64,000 nucleotides of DNA from Chryseobacterium gleum (GTDB lineage: Bacteria > Bacteroidota > Bacteroidia > Flavobacteriales_D > Crocinitomicaceae), in contig CAMCWF010000003.1 of assembly GCA_945882095.1 (NCBI GenBank), positions 62,001 to 126,000 on the forward strand, read 5' to 3'. The notes under the pieces are model-generated. The model was not told where the DNA came from. It ran no database searches and was given only the letters and a program-made list of their open reading frames with translations. The translations under genes were made by a program, and so were the position numbers. The first letter of the stretch is position 1. Each line of letters starts with the position of its first letter. Below are positions 27,659-35,407 of the stretch, piece after piece.

Positions 27659-29989
27659 TTAATTAATAACAACGACCTTTCCTACTTTGTTCGCAGTCCC
27701 AAGGTTGTTTGCCGTCCAAATAAGGTAAACACCTGAAGTCACCTTAGTGCCATTCAGGTTTTTCCCATCCCATGTTGCTGTTCCGCCGTTGGAGGTTGTT
27801 TTGTAAACCAAATTTCCTGCTGCATCGGTTACCTTTACATCGGAATCATAACGGATGCCTTGTATGGTAATAACCCCTTCATAATTAGGCCGTACGGGAT
27901 TTGGGAAGACCTTCGTCGTGGCATAATTAGGGTCTTCCATCGTGGCATCGGTTCTATAAGAAACAAGCCCTTTGTCTGTAATAATGAAAAGCTCTCCTGT
28001 GTCGTGATTTAGCTTAAGGTCGTACACATTGTTTGAAAGCAGTGGTGAGTTTTCAGTAGTAAGCTGTTGGATGACTTCTGAACCATCCGGAGAAAGCAAA
28101 ACGATTCCCGCACTCGCTGTGGCTATCCATTTTCGGTTGCCTCCATCCACTTCAATGTCTGTAATGTGGGTGCTGCCTAATACGTATTCAACATTTCCCT
28201 CGTAATTAACTTTAATTCGTTGTGGGTTATATTCTCCTGCTAATGCATCAAACGCTGCGTCCGGATTGTATAAAACGGCAAACCCAGCATCGGTACCTAT
28301 CCAAATTTTATTGTCCAAATCAACTGCAATGGCTGTAATATTGGAAGAGTTTATATCAATACTACTAAGCTCAGCAGTTGAAATATTAACCACCTTATCA
28401 TCTCCTAGGTTATCAAAGGTTCCGCCATAGTTGTAGCCAAAAAGACCACTTGTTTCTGTTGCAAACCAAACATTGTTGTTTTGGTCCAATGTCATTTTTG
28501 TTGTGTATTTGTTCCTGGCCGATGTCCCGCAATCATAAGCCCACCAAACATTTTCTGACGTTTTAACTACCAAGGGGCGGTCCGTCCAACCATTAAGCAC
28601 CCATAAATTTCCTTTGCCATCATAACAAACATCTGAGGCTAGGTACCACCCATTCCCTGCCAATGAGGGTTGTAGGAATGAGTTTGAATTATCGTACACT
28701 GTACAGGTATTTTCCTTGGCATTCAAAACAGAAACGGGATAGGCCGAATAGGTAGAAACCGCGAATTCGTCCGGGTTCTTAGGATTAATGGATACGTCAA
28801 TAAAATCGTGTATATCAATGCCTTGCCATTGGGGAATGGTCATATTGTTTCCATATATCCAGTTTTCATCTTCCATGATGTAATATCCGTTTTTCAAAAA
28901 ACCAGGGCTTTTAAATTCAAGTCTTCCACTTGCAACAGCCAATTTCCCTTTTTGCCAATCCAATGCATAGCTGTCATTGCTTGGTGGTCCTGGGTAACTT
29001 ATTTTTTGATATGAAAAATTTTCAATCACCCGGAACAGACCCCCTAGATCATCCGCTACCCATTTTGATTGGTTTGCGATAACCATTTGATTCGGCCGAA
29101 AATAAAAACCCAAATAGAAGGAAAGGGCGCTTTCAACCACTTGGCCTGAAACATTATAGGTTAAAAGGGCTCCGTCGGCCAGGACGTCGATGTATCCATT
29201 GTGATTGGTTAAGTTGCTAATTTCTAAATCGCTAGGATAATTGGAAAAAAACATCGGTTCCGTAGGGAGGAGCTTGTAAACAGAATCCGTACCAAATGCA
29301 GTAGATTTCGCCAAAACAAACAACGTGTTGCTTGCTTGTTCTATGGCGGCATATTTCCCAAAAGCAAAAGGAGGAACCCTAAGGTCTCGCAACCAGGTTT
29401 CGGGCGCTGGCAAGAGCGCGGAATTCTCAGGTGCGTAAAGCATCATTGTGGGGGTTAATGCATAGATGATTCCGTCTTTAACTTCTAAATCAACCACTCC
29501 CTCCAACGCGTTGGTTGGGTAATACGTATCTATGATTTCTTCCTTTTCAGGATTTAACAAAACCAACCCAAAATCTGTAGCTATATATAGGCCTTTAGCA
29601 GTTCTATAAAATCTATTAATGCATTTTGAACCTGAAATGGAGGCCAACTTAATTGCTGGGATGTTAATGACTTTGTCATTTATCAATTTGTCAATGTTGC
29701 CATTTTTATACCCTATAAACAAGGCTTCAGTCAGTGTGTCGTAAAAGATTTTTGAAATGAAGATGTCTGAAATCCCATTGATAACAGTCAATAACTTTTT
29801 TTCTTTCGAATCGACATGGTATTTCATTAACCCATTTTCATAGGCTGTAAAAATGAATTCGTCATTTTTTGCCACATCAATTGCCCGCATTGTGGCTACA
29901 TGTAGCCGCCACGAACCCGTTTGAATTTGCGCGGTCATGGAGATTGATACGCTAACAATGGCGAGAAATAAGAGTAGTTTTTTCAACAA
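27659..29989 (-). CDS. porZ: T9SS attachment-complex protein PorZ
   Basis: A 776-residue two-domain beta-propeller protein. It starts with a signal peptide (LKKLLLFLAIVSVSISMTAQ), then IQTGSWRLH, the usual beginning of mature PorZ, followed by propeller repeats such as GLYIATDFGLVLLN and IWIGTDAGFAVLYN. The last 80 residues are a T9SS type A sorting domain beginning VFPNPV. PorZ works at the cell surface with PorU, PorV and PorQ, and is thought to deliver A-LPS to the sortase PorU. The open frame extends to 30241, but only the TTG at 29989 places a start right before the signal peptide; no ATG is suitable. Confidence 0.87.
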   Translation of the reverse strand: MLKKLLLFLAIVSVSISMTAQIQTGSWRLHVATMRAIDVAKNDEFIFTAYENGLMKYHVDSKEKKLLTVINGISDIFISKIFYDTLTEALFIGYKNGNIDKLINDKVINIPAIKLASISGSKCINRFYRTAKGLYIATDFGLVLLNPEKEEIIDTYYPTNALEGVVDLEVKDGIIYALTPTMMLYAPENSALLPAPETWLRDLRVPPFAFGKYAAIEQASNTLFVLAKSTAFGTDSVYKLLPTEPMFFSNYPSDLEISNLTNHNGYIDVLADGALLTYNVSGQVVESALSFYLGFYFRPNQMVIANQSKWVADDLGGLFRVIENFSYQKISYPGPPSNDSYALDWQKGKLAVASGRLEFKSPGFLKNGYYIMEDENWIYGNNMTIPQWQGIDIHDFIDVSINPKNPDEFAVSTYSAYPVSVLNAKENTCTVYDNSNSFLQPSLAGNGWYLASDVCYDGKGNLWVLNGWTDRPLVVKTSENVWWAYDCGTSARNKYTTKMTLDQNNNVWFATETSGLFGYNYGGTFDNLGDDKVVNISTAELSSIDINSSNITAIAVDLDNKIWIGTDAGFAVLYNPDAAFDALAGEYNPQRIKVNYEGNVEYVLGSTHITDIEVDGGNRKWIATASAGIVLLSPDGSEVIQQLTTENSPLLSNNVYDLKLNHDTGELFIITDKGLVSYRTDATMEDPNYATTKVFPNPVRPNYEGVITIQGIRYDSDVKVTDAAGNLVYKTTSNGGTATWDGKNLNGTKVTSGVYLIWTANNLGTANKVGKVVVIN

Positions 29990-30087
29990 TTTCGTAACGA
30001 TTTGAATGTAAAAATATTCGCAAATGGGATGATATGAAACACTTTTAACATAAATGTTCTTTAAAAAGCCCTTAACTTCGGTTTCCA

Positions 30088-31755
30088 ATGTCAGCAACCA
30101 TCCCTTTTTCCAAAACGCTTTACGGAATTGGTTCCTTTTTGTTGCTTTTTCTTTTTTCAATGTTTGCCCTAGGAAATGTAGGCTTTTTAATGGGATTTCC
30201 AATCCATCAAGTGTATTTCTACTTAGCCATCCTGTCTGCAACCTTTATCTTGTTTTTTCTGGATAAAAAAGCCGATAGAAACTTTCGTTGGATGCTATTG
30301 GTTGTCGGATTTTCGATTGCTCTTATTTTTCTTTGTTTGCAATTGTCATCGTTGTATTTTGATTGTTCTTTTGACGGACAATGGTATCACCAAGACGCCA
30401 TCTTATTTTTAGACCGTGGTTGGAATCCTTTTTATGATCCTTTGCTGAAAAACGCAGCTGTTTCGGGGTTAAATGCCAATTATGTAAACCATTATCCCAA
30501 AGCATCTTGGATGGTTTCTGCGATTCTCTACAAGCTTACCCACAACCTTGAAACAGGAAAAGCGATTCACTTCATTGCTTTTTTTGCATGGGTGTTCATG
30601 GCAATCCCTTTGCTGCGTAGGTGGTACAATATTCCATGGTTACAGTGTGTATTGGTGGTCATGATGCTTGCCTTATCGCCCGTAATTTCAGGTCAATTGT
30701 TTAGTTTCTATGTAGATGGACTCGTTGGGAGTTTTCTGTTTTTGTTTTTTCTCCTTTTGATTCAGCTGGTTATTGATCCTCGTCAAAAACATTCTTGGAT
30801 TGTTTTGGGTGCGTGTTTTATCTTTTTAATAAACTTAAAATTCACTGCATTGGTTTATGCCGGGCTGTTCATCTTTGGTGTTTTTTTATACCTCCTCTTG
30901 CGCAAACGATCCTTTGTCAAGCCCTATGTGGTTGGGTGGGTGATTGTTTTATTCGTTGGCGTGGGGATGCTCGGATACCCTACATATGTGCGAAATGTTG
31001 TAGAAAAAGGACACCCCTTCTTTCCTTTGATGGGGAAAAACAACGAGGGGAAATCCATTTCTGAGGTACAATATGCTGGTAATTTCTTCAAAATGAACCG
31101 TTTTGAAAAGTTCTATTCTGCGCATCAAGCCATTCCGATGTACACTGACCATACCCACAACGCCATTGCCAAACCCCTTTTTAACTTCTACCACAGCAAA
31201 GAAAACTGGGATTATTACAGAAACCATCAACCCGTTGCGATGAGCCCCCTTGGTCCTTATGGAGCTGAGTTGTGGTTGTTTTTCTTTGGGTTTTTACTGC
31301 TCTTTTTCTGGAAAAATAAAAAACCTTGGTCCATTGGCGCTTTTTTTCTTGTCATAGCAACCATGGTTATACAGCCTGAGTTTTGGAATTTTCGCTATGC
31401 CCCTCAACTCATGTTGGTTTTTGGTTTGGTCTGTCTGGAAATGTTCACGCGCAAAAACCGCATTCTTCAGGGTTTTACAGTGCTGTTTACCCTCTGTTTT
31501 ATATTTAACGAAACCGTCGTTGTATATAAAAACCTGCAGTGGGTTCGAGAGAAAAACGAGTGGTTGACAAAAGACTTACGATCCCTTTCTCATCAAAAGG
31601 TAAAAATCCGTCGGGGTTGGATGCAATCCTTCGAAGTAAAATTGAAATCATTTCACATCTCACCTGTTTATCAATTGGATACGAAAGATAGCTTGGTTAA
31701 ATTTGCAGGGGACGACTGCACAAATTGGCAATACGTAATCCCCAAAAAAGAATGA
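30088..31755 (+). CDS. GT-C-like polytopic membrane glycosyltransferase
   Basis: 555 residues with about ten or more hydrophobic helices. After the third helix comes an outward loop SLYFDCSFDGQWYHQD with Asp92 and Asp96, placed where GT-C fold enzymes (ArnT, PMT, arabinosyltransferases) keep the catalytic aspartate. A soluble C-terminal part of about 90 residues follows. GT-C enzymes take sugars from polyprenyl-phosphate donors, and the next two genes encode a predicted polyprenyl-phosphate pentose pathway. Acceptor and sugar are unknown. Family assignment is by fold pattern only. The stop overlaps the next ATG (ATGA). Confidence 0.6.
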   Translation: MSATIPFSKTLYGIGSFLLLFLFSMFALGNVGFLMGFPIHQVYFYLAILSATFILFFLDKKADRNFRWMLLVVGFSIALIFLCLQLSSLYFDCSFDGQWYHQDAILFLDRGWNPFYDPLLKNAAVSGLNANYVNHYPKASWMVSAILYKLTHNLETGKAIHFIAFFAWVFMAIPLLRRWYNIPWLQCVLVVMMLALSPVISGQLFSFYVDGLVGSFLFLFFLLLIQLVIDPRQKHSWIVLGACFIFLINLKFTALVYAGLFIFGVFLYLLLRKRSFVKPYVVGWVIVLFVGVGMLGYPTYVRNVVEKGHPFFPLMGKNNEGKSISEVQYAGNFFKMNRFEKFYSAHQAIPMYTDHTHNAIAKPLFNFYHSKENWDYYRNHQPVAMSPLGPYGAELWLFFFGFLLLFFWKNKKPWSIGAFFLVIATMVIQPEFWNFRYAPQLMLVFGLVCLEMFTRKNRILQGFTVLFTLCFIFNETVVVYKNLQWVREKNEWLTKDLRSLSHQKVKIRRGWMQSFEVKLKSFHISPVYQLDTKDSLVKFAGDDCTNWQYVIPKKE

Positions 31756-32633
31756 AAACCTTTACACAATTATTAAGGATCAAAAGTTGGGTTAAAAATG
31801 GTTTCATCCTGTTGCCTTTGTTTTTCTCCTTCAAACTAACGGACCTTAATTCTGTATTACAAGCTTTGTTAGGTGTGGTTGTTTTTTGCCTTACGAGTTC
31901 TTCTGTTTACATTTTAAATGATTGCATGGACGCGGCTTCAGATGCATTGCATCCGCGAAAAAAACACCGTCCCATAGCCAGTGGAAAAATATCAAAAAAG
32001 CTGGCGGTTTTCATTGGTGTCTTGTGTTTGGCCTTCGCATTTATTCTTTCGTATGTCAGTGGTTTATCCCTTGGGTTTATGGGAATTTTTTCTGGTTATT
32101 TTTTACTGAACCTGGCTTATTCTTTTGGGTTAAAACAAGTTTCATTAATCGAGTTAATGGTGGTCGCTATCAATTTTGTACTGCGGGTACTTGCCGGTTG
32201 TTTTGTTATTGGTGTCACGCCTTCCAATTGGATTTTAGTGGTGACCTTTTTCTTGTCGTTTCTGATGGTTTCGGTGAAGCGGAAGTCTGAATTACAAATG
32301 CTTGAAAAAAAGGCGGTTGAGCATCGAAAGGTTCTTGCAAGCTACTCAATTCCGTTTTTAAACATGTTGGTTTATATCTCTGCTACTGTTACGATTACGG
32401 CATATTTACTTTACTCCATAGACCCAAAGGTGATTGACACCCTGCACACCAATCGTTTGATTTACAGTACCCTTTTTGTGTTTCTAGGCGTCCTACGCTT
32501 TATACAAATTAGCGAGTTAAAAGCTTATGACGGGGAAGGAGATCCGACAACCATTTTGTACAAGGACCGGTTTATTCAAGGAACGATTGCGGGCTGGCTT
32601 ATTTATTTATTTGTAGCGATTTATGTCTGTTGA
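31752..32633 (+). CDS. UbiA-type polyprenyl-phosphate phosphoribosyltransferase
   Basis: A 293-residue UbiA-superfamily membrane enzyme with about eight or nine helices. The first aspartate-rich motif is Asn56-Asp57 with Asp60 and Asp64, then HPRKKHRPIASG (67-78), the pattern of decaprenyl-phosphate phosphoribosyltransferases such as mycobacterial Rv3806c. The second motif is YDGEGDPTTILYKDR near the C-terminus. The family transfers 5-phosphoribose from PRPP to a polyprenyl phosphate. The ATG at 31752 is chosen for its four-base overlap with the upstream stop. The downstream HAD gene overlaps it by 11 bases and could supply the matching phosphatase. Confidence 0.82.
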   Translation: MKTFTQLLRIKSWVKNGFILLPLFFSFKLTDLNSVLQALLGVVVFCLTSSSVYILNDCMDAASDALHPRKKHRPIASGKISKKLAVFIGVLCLAFAFILSYVSGLSLGFMGIFSGYFLLNLAYSFGLKQVSLIELMVVAINFVLRVLAGCFVIGVTPSNWILVVTFFLSFLMVSVKRKSELQMLEKKAVEHRKVLASYSIPFLNMLVYISATVTITAYLLYSIDPKVIDTLHTNRLIYSTLFVFLGVLRFIQISELKAYDGEGDPTTILYKDRFIQGTIAGWLIYLFVAIYVC

Positions 32634-33222
32634 ATCAAATAATGTGGTCGTATTTGACTTTGATGGCACCCTCTACGCTGGCGACTCTCTCTTTGATTTC
32701 TGTCTTTTTTATTACCGTAAAAAACCCCTTCGCATTTGGTTTGTTTTATTACAGTGTTTTGGATTTCTTGTTTGGAAAATGGGCGTGATTTCCACCACCC
32801 GGTTCAAATCCCTTTTTATTGGTTTCCTTCATTCTGATTCTCAATCAGAGGTCCTGCGCATTGCACAATTGTTTTGGGCAGGTAATAGAAAGTTCAATTC
32901 GAACGTAGTTGATGAATTTTCTCGGTGGAAGCAAGAGGGGGTTGTGCTTGCCGTCGTGAGTGCCACTCCATCCCTTTTTTTAGAACCCGTCGTCTCACGG
33001 CTAGGTGCCGATGTGCTGCTTGGAACGGAACTCATACCAAGCAAAATACGCTATCAAATTCATGAAAATTGTAGGGGCAAAATAAAAATCAAGCGACTCG
33101 CTTCACATTTTGAGTCATACGCGCTACGTGCTGCCTACTCTGATAACATAGATGACCTACCCATGTTAAAGTCGGCAAGCCTTGGCTATTTTATCAAAAG
33201 GAATACAATCACCCAGATATGA
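32623..33222 (+). CDS. HAD-IB family phosphatase
   Basis: A 199-residue HAD hydrolase of the phosphoserine phosphatase-like subgroup. Motif I is VVFDFDGTLY with nucleophile Asp12 and Asp14; motif II is AVVSATPS; motif III and IV are reduced but YSDNIDDLPML is clear. The gene overlaps the phosphoribosyltransferase gene by 11 bases, so the likely substrate is polyprenyl-phosphoribose 5'-phosphate, taking the step done by another phosphatase in mycobacteria. This is inferred from context; a soluble small phosphate ester remains possible. Confidence 0.8.
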   Translation: MSVESNNVVVFDFDGTLYAGDSLFDFCLFYYRKKPLRIWFVLLQCFGFLVWKMGVISTTRFKSLFIGFLHSDSQSEVLRIAQLFWAGNRKFNSNVVDEFSRWKQEGVVLAVVSATPSLFLEPVVSRLGADVLLGTELIPSKIRYQIHENCRGKIKIKRLASHFESYALRAAYSDNIDDLPMLKSASLGYFIKRNTITQI

Positions 33223-33224
33223 GC

Positions 33225-34940
33225 TTATTTTGTCGACTGATTATAGCAATATTCTGCTTCTAGCAAGACCTGGTCCTCCCATTTAATCGCTGCCTTTTTG
33301 GCTTTTTCCTTCACGATTATCATCCATTGAGGATTTTCCAAAATTTCTTTTTTGAATACTTCGATCTTCTGTTTTCGCACCAAAGAGAGCACTTGTTTTC
33401 CACCAAGCGCTGCTTTTTGTTCAAAATCATCAATGTAATACCACTTTTCTGTTCCCGAGTAAACCACCTTTGCTTTATGTAATGATGTCTCTGGATAACC
33501 AAAAAATCGCAAGGTGTCTAGGTTGTTTTGATGAACGGCAACTTTGGTAACCTTCATGTTTTTAGTTGAGATGTAAAAAACGGGGGACGATTGTTGGGTG
33601 AAATTAAAGAGTCGAGAGGTTCTTCCAATGAAAATTTGAGGGTCGGGATTGTAATGCCCAGCATGGTTATCTAAAAACCATATTGCAATCGGCATGTGGC
33701 TTAAATTAGACCAATCAAAACGATTGTAGGGTTGGTGTATGTTTATCAACAAAAGTTGGGACAAAACAACCGGAGCCCAAAACCCAATGAACATTGATTT
33801 CGATGTGGTTTCAAAAAGCATTTTCATCGAATGAAAGATAAGAGGGATGGCGATCCAGACCGAATAACGATTGACAATGGCCATGCCATGGTTCCAATTG
33901 CTCATTGCGGAAACCATCAGCGTCATTGCCAGAATGACCAAAGGTAAAAAATCCCAATGGCTGAAAGACTTGAATTTAATTGCTTTGTAATACCGAACGG
34001 CCAACAACGGCACATAAAAGAGCATTAATAGCCCCAAACCAATAACCATCCCTTGGTTGAAGTCAAAAAAGAACCCGAAAACCCTTTGGAAGTTGATGCT
34101 TTGAAGGTCTAAATATCCTGCGTCCTTTATTAAGCTTGTGGTATTGAATAGGTATAAAAAGTAGAATGAGGGCAATAAAAAAAGCGAACATACCCCGGCT
34201 ACCTTAAGTATGGTTTTCCAATGGAAGCGATGTTCAATACAGATGGAGAGTGCCATCCAAGCCAATAAAAAAACCAAGGGTTGATTCTGCAAGGAAGCAA
34301 GAGCCAAAAGGAGAAGGCCTAAATACATTTGTTTATTCCACCAGAAAATCAAAGCGATTGCAATGTAAATGGCTGTAAAGGATTCTGGGTGCGTCCAGTT
34401 TGTGTAGTAAAACAACCCACTAAAAAAAACGCAAGCCACACCGAATAGTTTTCCGATTAGGCTTGATTTCCAAAGGAACAAACCGACAAATAAAAACAGC
34501 CCCAGAAGGAAAATATTTGTGTAAGTAAATCCAAGCATTGGATGGATGTCTATAAGCGCACAAAGTTTACGCGCGGGGACGTTTAGCAAGGAATAAAACG
34601 GAAAATGGTAACCGTAAACATCTCCTTTTGTATTTCTGTAAAAACCCCCGAACTCTTTTTGGTTTTTTTGATTAAGGAATGCTTCAATTGCATCAAACGC
34701 AGTGCTTTTGTAATTTGAAGCCCAAGATTGATGGTTACAAAAATCTTTCTTAAAGGAGTTGTAATCCGAGACGCGAATGTCGGGAGACCCGTGGTTTAAC
34801 CAGGCTTCTGTGGTTAATATGTATTCGATGCCATCCCCCGTTGGATAAGGCTCATGGTTAGAAAACTGAAAGAGGGTAACCCAGCATCCCAGCAAGAAAA
34901 TCAATCCCAAAAACCACTGGTTTTTGATTTTATTTAACAT
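33225..34940 (-). CDS. GT-C-like polytopic membrane protein
   Basis: 571 residues with about ten to twelve hydrophobic segments and a soluble C-terminal part of roughly 120 residues. Right after the first helix the loop reads NHEPYPTGDGIEY, with Asp36 at the position of the catalytic aspartate of GT-C glycosyltransferases. It shares no obvious sequence with the GT-C-like protein at 30088 apart from this layout. It converges with the HAD gene (two bases between the stops) and overlaps the upstream yqaA-like gene by 11 bases. A glycosyltransferase using lipid-linked sugar is the best guess. Confidence 0.52.
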   Translation of the reverse strand: MLNKIKNQWFLGLIFLLGCWVTLFQFSNHEPYPTGDGIEYILTTEAWLNHGSPDIRVSDYNSFKKDFCNHQSWASNYKSTAFDAIEAFLNQKNQKEFGGFYRNTKGDVYGYHFPFYSLLNVPARKLCALIDIHPMLGFTYTNIFLLGLFLFVGLFLWKSSLIGKLFGVACVFFSGLFYYTNWTHPESFTAIYIAIALIFWWNKQMYLGLLLLALASLQNQPLVFLLAWMALSICIEHRFHWKTILKVAGVCSLFLLPSFYFLYLFNTTSLIKDAGYLDLQSINFQRVFGFFFDFNQGMVIGLGLLMLFYVPLLAVRYYKAIKFKSFSHWDFLPLVILAMTLMVSAMSNWNHGMAIVNRYSVWIAIPLIFHSMKMLFETTSKSMFIGFWAPVVLSQLLLINIHQPYNRFDWSNLSHMPIAIWFLDNHAGHYNPDPQIFIGRTSRLFNFTQQSSPVFYISTKNMKVTKVAVHQNNLDTLRFFGYPETSLHKAKVVYSGTEKWYYIDDFEQKAALGGKQVLSLVRKQKIEVFKKEILENPQWMIIVKEKAKKAAIKWEDQVLLEAEYCYNQSTK

Positions 34941-35364
34941 AATAATAGAAGGCTAAAATAACCAAATAGCGAACAAATTTACCTATAAAAATATACAGAA
35001 AAGAGGCCTTCCAATTCACCCGAAAGAAACCCAATGCAACAGAGAGTACATCCCCAATGAAGGGCAGCCAAGCAAAGAAGGCTAAATAGACACCGTGTTT
35101 TTTCACCCGTCCCTCCCATTTAAGAATTTGATGAGGTTTCACACGGATTTTTGACAACCATTCAGGTTTTCCCGCCATTCCAATAAAATAATTCAAATAA
35201 CTTCCTGCGCTGTTTCCTATCGTGGCAATAAGTAGGCAATAGTAGGGGTCGTAATGATAGGCAACCATACTCAAAAGCAGCGCTTCCGAAGTAATTGGCA
35301 ACACGGTAGCGGCAAGAAAACTTGCCACAAACAAACCCAAATAACCCCAGTGAATCCAGTCCAT
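34930..35364 (-). CDS. YqaA family membrane protein (DedA/VTT superfamily)
   Basis: 144 residues with about four hydrophobic segments, starting MDWIHWGYLGLFVASFLAATVLP and containing NSAGSYLNYFIGMAG, as in YqaA/SNARE-associated (VTT) proteins. DedA-superfamily proteins include flippases for polyprenyl phosphate and phosphatidylethanolamine; a lipid transport role would suit the neighbouring GT-C-like gene but is speculative. The longer frame starting at 35394 reads through the terminator hairpin, so the ATG at 35364 is used; it follows the terminator T-run directly. Confidence 0.82.
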   Translation of the reverse strand: MDWIHWGYLGLFVASFLAATVLPITSEALLLSMVAYHYDPYYCLLIATIGNSAGSYLNYFIGMAGKPEWLSKIRVKPHQILKWEGRVKKHGVYLAFFAWLPFIGDVLSVALGFFRVNWKASFLYIFIGKFVRYLVILAFYYYVK

Positions 35365-35389
35365 AAAAAAAGGCCGGTTGCCCGGCCTT
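35365..35389 (-). terminator. Rho-independent terminator of the T9SS cargo gene
   Basis: On the minus strand AAGGCCGG and CCGGCCTT form a perfect 8-base stem with a GCAA loop, followed by T7. It ends at the base before the yqaA-like ATG, so the next gene's upstream signals must lie inside or before the hairpin, or it depends on read-through. Confidence 0.88.
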
Positions 35390-35407
35390 AACAATTAAGA
35401 AGAATGA

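Noticed and set aside
29990-30241. 84-residue N-terminal extension of PorZ
   Set aside because: It would put a signal peptide in mid-protein and runs over the start of the divergent GT-C-like gene and the probable promoter.
30949-31230. Possible frameshift or antisense gene inside the GT-C-like protein
   Set aside because: The plus-strand frame is continuous with regular hydrophobic helices; the antisense frame has no support.
35365-35394. Ten-residue extension of the YqaA-like protein
   Set aside because: The codons are the terminator hairpin of the upstream gene; the ATG at 35364 fits the family.
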